64,000 bases of DNA from Ampullaceana balthica (taxonomy: Eukaryota; Mollusca; Gastropoda; Lymnaeidae), in NCBI GenBank assembly GCA_944989445.1, contig CALYLW010001368.1, forward strand, positions 87,474-151,473, given 5' to 3'. The notes under the pieces were generated by a model. The model made no database searches. It saw only the letters and a list, made by a program, of their open reading frames with translations, and was not told the origin of the DNA. How positions within the stretch are numbered: position 1 is the stretch's first letter; each line of letters opens with the position of its first letter. Shown here one piece after another: positions 32,877 through 43,338 of this stretch. The position numbers were made by a program, and so were the translations under genes.

Positions 32877-33200
32877 TTCATAAAAATGACGACATGCATC
32901 TAGGGGTGAGCGAGGGGGTTACACTTTTGTGATATGTGGGACAAGGGGGAGGGGGTGTTTAAGAATTGTGACATCACATAAAAAACGCGAAACTTTAAAT
33001 GAAGTTCCACTTAAATATTTGATTGCTTACCATTAATTTAATTACGTTTTAAATGGCTTCCCACGTGTAACGATATTAGACTGCAGCCTCACGCTAAATA
33101 GATACTTAAATGACAATAATTTTTTTTTAATTTTATTTTTTTAAAATTTTATTTTCTTTGTGCGGGGGTGTTTTAGAAGCTTTTTGACGTCATATTTGTT
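32877..33200 (+). mobile_element. GACGTC MITE piece inside hAT copy A
   Basis: GGGGCCGTTCATAAAAATGA at the left, then the G-rich block and body motifs (GTAACGATATTAGACTGCAG), and TTTTTGACGTCATATTTG at the right. The outer right terminal repeat is missing. The same piece sits in copy B. Confidence 0.7.
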
Positions 33201-33300
33201 TATTTTTTGCGTGTCTAGGTTTTTTCTTTCGGATCTAGGTTTTTTTGGACATGTTGGCTAGGTTTTTCCCAAAATTGTCACTGGCAGCACTGGTCACATG

Positions 33301-34195
33301 CTGCGTGTCACCTGCGTGTGGCATGGCATAGCCGCTCGCGTTTGCCGTCTTATCAGCGAATTTAAAATACAAATAAACAAATCAATATGGTAATTTTAAG
33401 TTTAATGCTTTTGACGTGCAGGATATCTGTTACTATCAGAACGCTCTCGAATTTCCTCAGTCAATCAAACTTGTAATATAAATAAAACTATTGTGGCCTT
33501 GACCGTTGATCACAGCACGCTGTGGGCTGTGTGTTTGACCTCGGCCGGCAACTAAGTAACTAAGTCTAGGCGAATTTTTAAAAAAATCATTCCTTATCAG
33601 AAATGATTTGATTTCATCGTCACGCGCGTGTTAGTCACAGTCACGTATCTTACTGGTAACAAAGCAACAACAAACTATTAAAAGAATAACAATTTTTTTA
33701 TTTGATTAAATAAAAACCATCATCGATTCTCGATACAAACCTTTATTTCCATTTCTAAAGATATTCGTTTATCTTAAAAAATAAAATGATTAATACATCA
33801 GAAAATGAATTAAGTTTAATAATAATATAACATGCACTGCGAAAACGACGATTAACGACCTCTAACTCGATTGTCCAGTACCTCGGGTGAATACATACTC
33901 CATAGATACACGTCGAACCCGTAAAAAATGACGGAAGTTTTCAGCTGAAATCTATTTATTTTATAAAAATGCACTTTTTTTAGAGCGCCTACGGCAACGA
34001 CCTTTTTCAAAAGCCCAACTAACTTGTCCTTGTTTGATAAATACGAAATATTAAACTTTCTGAAATGTACACAAAGTATTTTATAATAGGGGTTGCAGGG
34101 CGCCTACGGCGCCCCGTTCATTTTTTGATTTTATAATTAACCACCATCTAATTCTCTTTTTACAATGTTCCCTTTTCTAAAATTGAAAAATATGG
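33301..34195. other. Spacer between the two hAT copies
   Basis: AT-rich. Contains the dispersed TTTTCAGCTGAAATCTATTT segment (33945) and the palindromic GGGCGCCTACGGCGCCCC at about 34098-34116. No gene. Confidence 0.5.
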
Positions 34196-34203
34196 GTAGT
34201 GTG

Positions 34204-35464
34204 CAGTGCTGCCAGTGACAATTTTGGAAAAAACCTAGCCAACATGTCAAAAAAACCTAGATCCGAAAGAAAAAACCTAGACACGCTAAAAATAAACAAA
34301 TATGACGTCACAAAGCCCCCCCCCCTAATTTGTTTTTTAAAAATAAAGGCCGCATTTTCTACTTAAAATCTACCATGTTTAAAATCAATTTTTCGTTATT
34401 TAAGTATGTATTTAGTATAAGACTGCACTCTAATATCGTAACTCGCGCGGAGCCATTTAAAACGTCATTAAATACATTTATTGTAAGCATTCAAATATTT
34501 AAGTGGAGCTTTCATTTAAAGTTGAGCATTTTTTATGTGACGTCACAGTTCTTAAACATCGCCCTCCCCTTGTCAAACATCTCACTAAAGTGTGACCCCA
34601 ACCCCCACCCCTTTTTAGATGCGTCATTTATGGTATTAGTTTGTTGTATATAACTATTTGTAAAATATACTTACATCTGCATTTATTCATCACTTATTTC
34701 ATCTTCCTTATAAATCTTATTGGCAATCTCATCAGCATTCTTGGCATCATTCTTATTTTATCTATTACAGATGATCCTTTTAAAAAGAATATTATTGAGT
34801 CCTACTTTTATCCATTGTTTATGTCTAGTCTTGCATTTTTATTAAAGTTTTAAATGTTGATAGAGTTTTGATTTTCGTCGTTTAATCATGTAACCCATTC
34901 GACTTCCAAATCCCGGACGGAAAGAACGATAATTGTATGTGTTGTTGCATACGGAATAGGAAAAGTGTTTTTATAGCTATATCTATCTGAGGGTTGTATT
35001 AGATTATCTTTGGTTTATACCATGGATACTTGAGAGAATATTCTCGCAACACAGACAGAAGAAAATGGTAGAACTGTGAATTTTGTGATGAGGTCTAATA
35101 AAATTGAATATTTTGGCTCATTCAAGCTGTTTTACCTTGTACCAGATTTCTTTAGACTGATGGCACCGCAGCAGCGCCATCTTTCGAATTCAGGGGGGGT
35201 AGCGGGTAGAGCAATATATATCATAATATAACATGACAGATCGGGTGAAAAAGCTGTTGCCACCTAATTCTTAATTTTATTTTTAAAATATCGAATGTAT
35301 TTAGGATAGTAATTGCGCATATATATTAATTTTTGTAATTAAATATCATTTATTTACTTTTTTTAAAGAAAAACCTAGATTATTGCTATTTAGGAAAGAA
35401 AAAACCTAGAAAAGGTCGAAAAAAACCTAGATCTAGGTTGAAAAACCTAGCGCTGGCAGCACTG
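34204..35464 (-). mobile_element. 1.26-kb hAT-like composite element, copy B (inverted)
   Basis: Inverted copy of A with its own perfect 8-bp target duplication GTAGTGTG (34196-34203, 35465-35472). Left end CAGTGCTGCCAGTGACAATT, right end CGCTGGCAGCACTG. It holds the same internal LINE and MITE cargo in reverse. Length within one base of copy A. Confidence 0.92.
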
Positions 35465-35472
35465 GTAGTGTG

Positions 35473-35784
35473 TATAATCTCGTCATGTTTGTAATAAATC
35501 TTGTTTCTTAAAATTGAAGAGTGAGAAATCATGTTTCTTAAATTAAAAGAGTTAGCGTTATATTTATAGCCTTCTTATTATAATTTTAAAAAGAACGAAT
35601 TTTGTCAGCAGTTTCGTTGGTCAAATTAATAGAGCGACCGACCTCTGAAATAGAGGTCTGGGGTTCGATTTTTAGTTGGGGGCGTTGTTTTTTTTCTTTC
35701 TTAACTTTACATTTTTTAAAAACATAATTAATTTTTTTTTCATGGGTTTGTCCCTGATAGAATCACTATCACATTTTAAGTTTA
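35473..35784. other. Spacer with a tRNA-like stretch
   Basis: ATAGAGCGACCGACCTCTGA...GGGGTTCGATTTTTAG (35630-35680) has tRNA-like box elements but does not fold convincingly. Confidence 0.35.
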
Positions 35785-36042
35785 GGAATAGGTTTTAGGG
35801 TTAGGGATAGGTTTAGTGATATGTTTTAGGGTTAGGGGTAGGTTTAGTGATAGGTTTTAGGGGTAGGTTTAGGGATAGGTTTTAGGGGTAGGTTTAGTGA
35901 TAGGTTTTAGGGTTAGGGGTAGGTTTAGTGATAGGTTTTAGGGGTAGGTTTAGGGATAGGTTTTAGGGGTAGGTTTAGTGATAGGTTTTAATAGGGTAAG
36001 GGTAGGTTTAGTGATATGTTTTAGGGGTAGGTTTAGTGATAG
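35785..36042 (+). repeat. TTAGGG-like minisatellite
   Basis: Degenerate array of GATAGGTTTTAGGGTTAGGG and GTAGGTTTAGTGATAG, mixed units of about 26 and 32 bp. It contains several TTAGGG and TTAGGGG words, the telomere motif of molluscs and vertebrates, but no pure telomeric run. Confidence 0.9.
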
Positions 36043-36524
36043 TTATTCCTTTCTTCATTTTTTTTCTTCATTTTTTCTCCTTGAGCGTAAAATTACTTTT
36101 AAAACAGGCTAAAAATAACAACAAAAATTAATTAAAGTTAAATAATGATTGCGGCGGCGCTCTTCTGTGCATTCGAACTATTTCGACATACTTGTAGCTC
36201 TTTAATGCTAGAAACACAATTTCTTACACAAACATGACGAGATGATACACGCTACCAAAAATATGAGCTAAATCAATGACGTCATATAATATTTTTTACA
36301 GCGCATCTTTAATTTGCACACCTTTTGGTGCATTGGTGCAGTAATTTGGTTTTCCCTGCTTTCTAAAATTAGTAGCGTCAGGACAGACTGACATGCGTGA
36401 CAATTGCAAATTATATAGTTTTATTTATTATCAAATATTTTTTTAAAAACTTATCTTGAACAGGCTTATTTCCCAAGTACAAATTTTATCTAATTAATGG
36501 GGGAGGGTGGGGGACTTGGGAATA
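36043..36524. other. Spacer with dispersed repeat
   Basis: 36300-36420 matches 13620-13745 in reverse complement. A short T-rich block TTATTCCTTTCTTCATTTTT at about 36045 resembles 40486-40510. No gene. Confidence 0.5.
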
Positions 36525-37097
36525 CTTTATCGTAAATGACTTTCCCGTTAGGTGACGCCTCTGAATCTGATTAGTAATTAGTTTACTGCTAACATGAATA
36601 TTTAGTTTGATCTGAGGCCGTGAAAGAAATGAAATTATCTGGCCAAATGTGGTTAAAAATATAAAGAAAAAACGATTTTCGTAGAAGACTGACTTTAAAA
36701 CCAGTTTTTATAGTTAAAACGGTAATTTCTTATATCAGCGCAATTTATTTTTGTACAGCAAAAAAAATAAGTAACTTACTTTTACCAATTTAAACACATT
36801 CATTAAGTAATAAAACAAGTATTTAATGGTTTAAAACAAGTATTTCGTGTGTTTTGTTGAATTTATAGGGGTTTTAAGCTTTAAAAATGTGTGCTTCTAT
36901 ATGTCCTTCCAACAAAAATCGTTTTTGAGTTTTTGTTTATTTTTTAACTACCATTGGCCAGATAATTGTATATCTTTTACCGCCTCAGACCATTTTTGTT
37001 TTCATGTTTACTCTATCTGTAAGCTAATACTAATTGCAAATGAGATTCAGAGGCGTCAGCTCACAGTCACAGTAAAGACATTTACGATAAATTTTTA
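36525..37097. repeat. Foldback element, imperfect 570-bp palindrome
   Basis: The arms pair over most of their length. ATCGTAAATGACTTTCCCGT...GACGCCTCTGAATCTGA on the left matches the complement of AGATTCAGAGGCGTCA and the ACATTTACGATAAAT stretch on the right. Inner pairs include ATTATCTGGCCAA/TTGGCCAGATAAT and CGATTTTCGTAGA. The centre is an AT-rich loop near 36740-36800. No ORF of note. Confidence 0.8.
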
Positions 37098-37522
37098 ATT
37101 ACTGATGAAATACGTTTTTAAAATGTCTAAAAATGAACAATCTTCTATTTCTTTTGTATTGCATTTCTTCTAAATCTATTACTATTGTTCTGCCAAACTT
37201 AAATTAATTTTAATGGTTGTTATAAAAATGACACTTGTACTCCCCGCGATTTAATTTTCTCCTTGTTTCGATACGAATAATAATTTCTTTGAAGACTTGG
37301 CTGGGGTGGGGAGAGAGAGGACCAATGAAGCCGGGACCGAGGCAAGAGTCGCGTTGTGGTGTCATGGCATAAGATTACACCAACATCAAAGCCTGACCAC
37401 GGACCAGGGAACCAGAGCTCGCACACGTGATCATGATGTAACACTGAACTTTGTTTCACATCGCCTGATGGGGCAATGAAAGGGCCATTAGAGGAGCAAA
37501 TATAACTATCTTAAATATTTAA
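37098..37522. other. Spacer
   Basis: A GC-richer stretch at 37295-37475 gives short open frames on both strands without recognisable similarity. Confidence 0.4.
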
Positions 37523-38042
37523 ATAAGTAATATTTAAAAAATCTTTTTTTTAAAAAAAGGACACGCTTTTAACATAATCACTACTTTTAGTTATGTCTCA
37601 TATATAAGGGATTTATAGTCAAAAACTTTGTTTTTACAGCTATTTTTTATTTAAAACTTATATTAAAAACTCTTTAAAATTCACGTCTGAAGCCCACACA
37701 TCTTTTTTACCACTATTTTTTTTTAAATACCAAACACCTCATAAGCGCCCGCCCAACGTTTTATACCACGGTGATATGTCCACGTGGTGAACTCATGGAT
37801 GTCAACAAAGCAGACGGGTACCGTTGCTTATATATAGACTATAGATAAACTAAAAATTCAATAATTTCAATACGGTACATTCGATCTATCTGAAATTTTG
37901 ATACAATGCATTGTCATCCAAGATCTATCTGTGGTAAAATTTTGAGATCTCTAGGACCATCAGAAGTGGTTTAATTTTACGTTACAAGATTTGAAGGAAG
38001 GATACAACATACAAACATTGTGACTTTAATAAAAGCGTGTAA
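37523..38042 (+). mobile_element. 520-bp non-autonomous element, copy 2
   Basis: Almost identical to 10911-11432, including ACACGCTTTTAACATAATCA and TAATAAAAGCGTGTAA. Differences seen are one A in an A run, two bases near the ATACCAAACACC stretch, ACGGTG for AAGGTG, and ATTGTG for AGTGTG. Confidence 0.8.
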
Positions 38043-38965
38043 AAACATTATTTTACACATGGTGGTGAAGTTTAACTAATGCACAATTAGTTACGACACG
38101 TAGTAAAATAGAATAAAATCATGTCGTGAGAAATATAGTTGCATATAATGTTTTATTAGAATTATTTCTAGGCTAACAGTAAACAAAGCGTACAGTAAAA
38201 CAGTTGAAAGCTCTAAGCTACACGCCACTACTAATACCACAATGTAATCTAGCGCAGAGAGTTTCTCTTTGCCTGATGGTTTGGTCCCAGGTTATAAGGA
38301 CTGCTCACACGTGGGTGGTGTCACCATGCCATAAATTTCTATTAGTTTCTATGGGCTAGTCTTTGTCCCATGTGTTGTCCACGTGCACGTGACTGGTCAA
38401 ACCCTACTTTAAAGATTTCTATCAGCCATGTCGTGTATGATCACAGAGTACAGACTCATGTGATGTAGCGTCCTCCTTGTATGACCCAGTAGATCAAAGA
38501 TTTCACAATGTTACCCTGTCCCAAGGTCATGGTCTCACGTTTTGTCTATAATTGACCACTGATCCCAACGGTTCTAAAATTAATACGATTCTAAAACTCG
38601 TATATTTGAAGGGACTCTACGCCATTTTCCTCTGGTCAGTTTTAGTACCGAGTGTGACTCAATTGTGTAATCGGCGTCGGGAGGGGTGTACCGTGACCAA
38701 CAGATGACCTTGACTCACAGCAAATTTCAAGGCTAGTATGAATCGGGGTCATGGCGTCTCGTATTAAGTCTGCTACTGACCACTCACCCACCCCAACGGT
38801 ACTAAAATTACTAAGATTCTAAAACCATAATGAGAATACCCTGTATACCAAGACTTCTCAAAAGTACATAGTCATAACACATCATACCACTCGTACATTT
38901 CTTAATGCTCTAACATTACAAATACAATTATCAATCTATAATTATATAACTAATATGTGGGGCAC
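38043..38965 (-). repeat. Possible solo LTR related to the gypsy LTR
   Basis: TAGTTGCATATAATGTTTTA...TAGGCTAACAG...GCGTACAGTAAAA parallels TAGCTGTATATAATGTTTAT...AAGCTAACATG...GTGTACAAGTAAAA in the gypsy LTR (49375-49445). It ends near CACTGCCACATATA, as the gypsy LTR ends GGCCACA. It also has an internal partial duplication (CCAACGGTTCTAAAATTAAT / CCAACGGTACTAAAATTACT). No target duplication was identified. Confidence 0.4.
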
Positions 38966-39660
38966 ACTGCCACATATAAAACTCATTAATTATCTTCTTT
39001 CTTCTTTTTTTTAAATCGGGTGCATGAGTATAAGATGGAGGAACAGCCATCACCCCATTTTCCCCATTTCACACAATGCCTCTTATTTATCGACCCTTTC
39101 ATTCTCACATTTCCCTTCACGGAACATATTACTCACTCTAATCACATCACCGTTCATGTTTGCAATATTTACTTTTTAACTGTATTGTTTGAGTCTCTAA
39201 CTCTTAATGTATCATTTAAATAAGTTTTTTAAAAAGAAACAATTTGAAGTAAAAAAGAAAAAAAAATATGAGCGCGGGGTAAAAAAAAAGGACCACTACT
39301 ACTACTACTAGTCACCAGAGGAGCATTTTAAAAAGAGCAAAACATAAAATAGAATGACCTTGTACTCTGACTCACGAGTATGGATAATTTTTCTTAGACT
39401 CATGTCTTAAGAATTATTAATTATCATTACTGTACTATTGGTCTGCAACAGATGTTTGGATCCGTCAGTCACAAACAACTATACGTAAATGCTGACTTCC
39501 CTCAGCCAATGGTTCTTTCGTCCAGTAACTACGTCATCGTTTCCCCGTTCACCCTTGGTCATTTGTTACAATTACAATGGTCAGCACTAATTTGCATAAG
39601 GGTATCCCCGCCCCTTTTGTCCACCAGTACACCAAGTTAACTTGATTTAATTCCTAATCG
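38966..39660. other. Spacer before the Merlin remnant
   Basis: AT-rich to 39440, then a more balanced block (39450-39660) that may be 5' sequence of the Merlin element. TGGTTATATACAG at 39682-39694 could serve as a TATA element. Confidence 0.4.
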
Positions 39661-39737
39661 CTGAATAAAGAGAGGGCCAGTGGTTATATACAGATGAACT
39701 GTCTCAGCTGCTGTATTATTACTTGAACGTTTTTGAA

Positions 39738-40476
39738 ATGACAGGACGACCTAGATTAATTAGAACGCATATTGTTGATCCCATGGAAGTAATTAACGAT
39801 GCAGCCATGCGTGCCGAGACTTGGATAATGCGAACACTCTGCCAGGCAACAAATGATGTATCTACAACGATGGAATTCTTAGCCAAACGTTCACTATTAA
39901 AAAAACTCACAATTATGCAATAACTGCAATGTTCATTGTATGCTAGCTACGTACACCCAAGGAATCGACCAAAAAAATGTGGAATGTCCGACTTGCGGCT
40001 TACGCAAAAGTATACGTGAGGGCTCCTTTTTCACTGGGAGCCATCTACCGTTATCCAAAATCGTCATTCTAATTTACTGTTTTGCTAACGATTTTCCGCA
40101 AGATCAGGTGAAATACGAAGCGGAAATTAAAAACAAAATACAGTCATTGACTGGTTTAATTTCATTAGAGAGGAAATCGACATCCACCTCACTCAGCAAG
40201 CAACAATGATCGGTGGCTTTGACGCTAACGGAGAGCCCACGATTGTTGAAGTGGACGAGTCTAAGTACTTTCACAGAAAGTACCACAGAGGCGCTTTGCG
40301 TCAAGGACATTTGGTCGTTGGGGGAATTGAACGAGAATCAGGCAAGTGCTTTCTAGTGGAAGTCCCAGACAGAACTGCAGTGACCCTGGAAAATATTATA
40401 ATTCAACATGTTTTGCCAGGGACTCACATAATAACAGATGGATGGGCAGGGTACAGAAATTTGGATCAATGGGCTA
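39738..40476 (+). pseudogene. Merlin-type (IS1016/ISXO2-like) transposase, broken
   Basis: Three frame segments in order. 39738-39920 is an N-terminal helical region. 39970-40130 has a CPTCG zinc-binding start, then GSFFTGSHLPLSKIVILIYC. 40140-40476 begins DWFNFIREEIDIHL and then holds the DDE core, IVEVDESKYF (first Asp), GGIERESG and ITDGWAGY (second Asp). The frame breaks near 39920 and about 40130, and the C-terminal third with the last acidic residue is replaced by unrelated T-rich sequence after 40476. Family known from bacteria and animals as cut-and-paste transposases. Not functional here. Confidence 0.85.
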
Positions 40477-40644
40477 ATGGGGATAGTTACTCCTTTCTTC
40501 AATTTTTTTATCCCCTTTTTTTATTTGCGTCTCTATAGCCTGTGGGCTATTAAGACGTTAGCGTCTCAATAGCCACTGCCTTGGTGGTTTTATTGGACCA
40601 TTCTGCCTACCAAGCCCGTGGATAGTTCTTTGCGTGTGGTAGAG

Positions 40645-40830
40645 CAGTGCTTCTCAAACTTTTTAGTATGGCGGACCGGCAGGAATTTTCTCCATTACAC
40701 CAGGGACCGGCGCACTATTTTTCCTGCACTGACAATTTTTTTATTTCCTTTTTTGAGAACTTCTGCGGACCGGCGGCGGATGGCCCACGGACCGTCACCG
40801 GTCCGCGGACCACCACTTTGAGAAGCACTG
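40645..40830. mobile_element. hAT MITE, 186 bp
   Basis: Starts CAGTGCTTCTCAAACTTTTT and ends ACTTTGAGAAGCACTG. Perfect 8-bp target duplication TGGTAGAG (40637-40644, 40831-40838). GGACCGGC-rich interior. Same family as 15655-15828. Confidence 0.95.
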
Positions 40831-40838
40831 TGGTAGAG

Positions 40839-41485
40839 GACCTGGCAGTCAGAAGCTACATTCTCTGCATGCTTTATGTTGTAAACATGGGTCACACCTG
40901 GCGTGGGTTGGCGTGTTGAGAGCAGCCTACTCAGTGGCGTAGCTAGACCTTTTGCCGCCCGGGGCGGTCTCCGATTTGGTCGCCCTTTCTAAGTAGATAG
41001 TATCCTGGTTTTTATAAATTAATAAACATAAATAAATAATTGTAATAGAAACAAAGTAAATGTGGCGAACATTTCTACCACTAAATGCCATATTTAAGTT
41101 AGCGGCAATAAAGGAAGCCAAATAAGATGTTATACTTACACTTACACCTATAAATACATATTTTATAAAAATACAAGATACTTTTTTTTTAAGGTTACAA
41201 GAAAGTTACTGAGGTTGCAGGTCCCACCCCCCCCCCTTATGAGACAAACGTATTCCAAATTTACACCAAAAAATTAAAGTACCAATTAGTATGCTTTTAT
41301 TTTAGATTTATAAATAAATGATTTAATTATATTTTTACAAACAAATTGTGTACATTAGTATGTAAACATATTATTTATACATTTATTTTCCTAACTTTCA
41401 TAGTAGAAAAATCGTGTATTATGCTATCAAAATTTAAATAATTTGTTATATTTTGTTCTATGGACAATATTGCAAGATTTTGTAG
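40839..41485. other. Spacer, possible MITE end
   Basis: CAGTGGCGTAGCTAGACC at about 40932 followed by GCCGCCCGGGGCGG looks like a known type of MITE left end, but no right end was found. The rest is AT-rich. Confidence 0.4.
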
Positions 41486-41493
41486 TCTTAAAT

Positions 41494-41773
41494 CAAGGGT
41501 CGGGAAACTTTTTGTCTGAGAGAGTCATATATTATTTTTTAAAACTAAAAAATCAAGTAAATGTGTGCATTTTGTGTAATTTCAACACTAAAAGTACCAT
41601 AATTATGTCTCTTAATTCTTTTTAATATCATTGTTATGCTGTTTATTGTTTATGCAATTCAAAGGAATCTGAATAAACGTTTTTTTAAGAAAAGTCGAAC
41701 ATTTGTCTGAGAGGCAGATGCAGCCATCAATAGAGCCACATCTGGCTCGCGAGCCTTGGTTTTCCAACCCCTG
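41494..41773. mobile_element. hAT MITE, 280 bp
   Basis: Starts CAAGGGTCGGGAAACTTTTT and ends GGTTTTCCAACCCCTG. Perfect 8-bp target duplication TCTTAAAT (41486-41493, 41774-41781). Different family from 40645. Confidence 0.92.
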
Positions 41774-41781
41774 TCTTAAAT

Positions 41782-42734
41782 CATGCACTCATTGTGGAAC
41801 GAAGATAATTTTTTTTATCAACTTCAGTTTGGAGAAGCTCGTTTCACAACTAGAGACACTGATAGCAATAATTGTTATAAAAATTCTTAGAATACAAAAC
41901 ACAAACAAATTTTGCAATGAAAACAATATATCTAAGCTTTATTTATAAACTAATACGACAAGCGGGCCTTTTCCTCCATTTTCCCAACGCAATGCCTCTT
42001 TTTGTAGTATAGGTACAGCCACAAAACCTGGATCATTTTTCTTTCATTATGGAACTGTTCTTTATCAATGTCAATAAAATAATTTATTTGACATTCAATT
42101 TCTTCACTTAGTAGGTTACATGGGATTATACACGAACATTTTCATACATGGACATGCAACTGATCAAAGAGTTCTTTTAATTCCTTTATAATTCGATCCA
42201 TGGATTAAAACATTTCTCGTTGTACTTCATATTCTAAAGATAGGACCACGTTTGTGAATTTTCCCCACTCACATGTTATTCCCTTCTAACTTGGCGTTTC
42301 CTTTATTTTCTACAAAGTAAATAAACGATTCTACAACTTTAACTTCGCCAACATCAATAACTACGTATCTTTTAATTTGACTAGTTTAATATTTATGGGA
42401 AATATCTGGAGCGCTGTCAAATATCATACAAAAGTTTTTAGCTTGCTTTATTTGGTCCATTATTGTTTTTCTCGCTGGCCCTCTCAATAGGTCTATGAAT
42501 TCATTTTGAATCAATTTCCACAAATATTGTTGTATTTGTTGATTTTTTACATTTACTCATACTAGCAACAATATAATTGATAACAAACTGTATACACTTT
42601 TTCAAATATATATTTAAAAGACAACGATTTTGGATATTATTTGGATTATAACAATACATATATATATTTTCAATTCTGTTAGATACAATTAACATATGGA
42701 ATAATCTTATTTGATTTTAGAAATGTGGCTACAT
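41782..42734. other. AT-rich spacer
   Basis: No element or gene recognised. Confidence 0.4.
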
Positions 42735-42735
42735 T

Positions 42736-42797
<62 letters not shown>
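42735..42797. repeat. (TA)n microsatellite
   Basis: About 60 bp of near-perfect TA dinucleotides. Adjoining open frames with YIYIYI runs come from this repeat. Confidence 0.97.
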
Positions 42798-42798
<1 letters not shown>

Positions 42799-42825
42799 GT
42801 GCCAAATGAAATGTGCACGTATACT

Positions 42826-43235
42826 GGACATGCATACTGAGTACACTCCCCTATGGATGCCAGTCTTGAAACACATACACAATAAACGAGAGAAGGATTC
42901 AATGGCTTCCACCACAGACGTCTGGGCCACATCCTAACCAGAGCATCGAATTTCTGTCTTCATCAAAATTGTGCAGTATCCCAGCTATATTAAGCCAAAG
43001 ACGCCTCCACTGGCTAAAGCATTTTAAGTGAATACAACCTGGTCTTGCACCTAAGGACGTGTTATATAGCGAGTTGGTAACATTGAAAATGTCGTTCTGA
43101 CGGCTCATCGCATATATATAGGCATATGCAGGAGAAATATGAAGGAGTCCAACATTGACATATAAAACTGGGTGGACCAGGCAGAGGATAAATCTACATT
43201 GCCGGACACCGTGAAGAAATGGTCAATACCAGTTT
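42826..43235 (+). mobile_element. Second, degraded copy of the 1-1700 LINE (3' part)
   Basis: Parallels 1064-1480: CATACTGAGTACACTCCCCT against CGTACTGAGCCCACTCCTCT, AGCCAAAGACGCCTCC in both, and AGGAGAAATATGAA-GAG-CCAACATTGA against AGGAGAGACATGAAAGTAGC. Many substitutions and stops; an older insertion than the first copy. Confidence 0.8.
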
Positions 43236-43264
43236 AGGAGATAAACACGGTGGCTATAACATGG

Positions 43265-43338
43265 AACATGCAACAGGGTATGAGTGAGGTTATTGTCAAG
43301 ACGTCTTGTCGAGCTCATTCATACCCTGTTTGCATGTT
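43265..43338. repeat. Strong hairpin, 24-bp stem
   Basis: Left arm AACATGCAACAGGGTATGAG plus TGAG; right arm CTCATTCATACCCTGTTTGC plus ATGTT. They pair with about one mismatch and one bulge around a 25-nt loop. The loop itself holds CAAGACGTCTTG, a perfect 12-bp palindrome. Confidence 0.85.

Larger units (their letters stand above)
32031..33292 (+). mobile_element. 1.26-kb hAT-like composite element, copy A
   Basis: Starts CAGTGCTGCCAGCGCTAGGT and ends GTCACTGGCAGCACTG. Perfect 8-bp target duplication GTCACATG (32023-32030, 33293-33300). CTAGGTTTTT repeats lie near both ends. Internally it carries a LINE 3'-end fragment (about 32570-32752) and a GACGTC MITE piece (about 32877-33200). No transposase. 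Confidence 0.92.

Noticed and set aside
35617..35690. tRNA gene
   Set aside because: B-box-like sequence is present, but the anticodon loop lacks the conserved U33 and the acceptor stem does not pair.
37220..37479. Overlapping ORFs on both strands in a GC-richer block
   Set aside because: No recognisable product and no supporting splice or family evidence.
42738..42932. Open frames with long Tyr-Ile runs
   Set aside because: They are translations of the TA microsatellite and of its flank.
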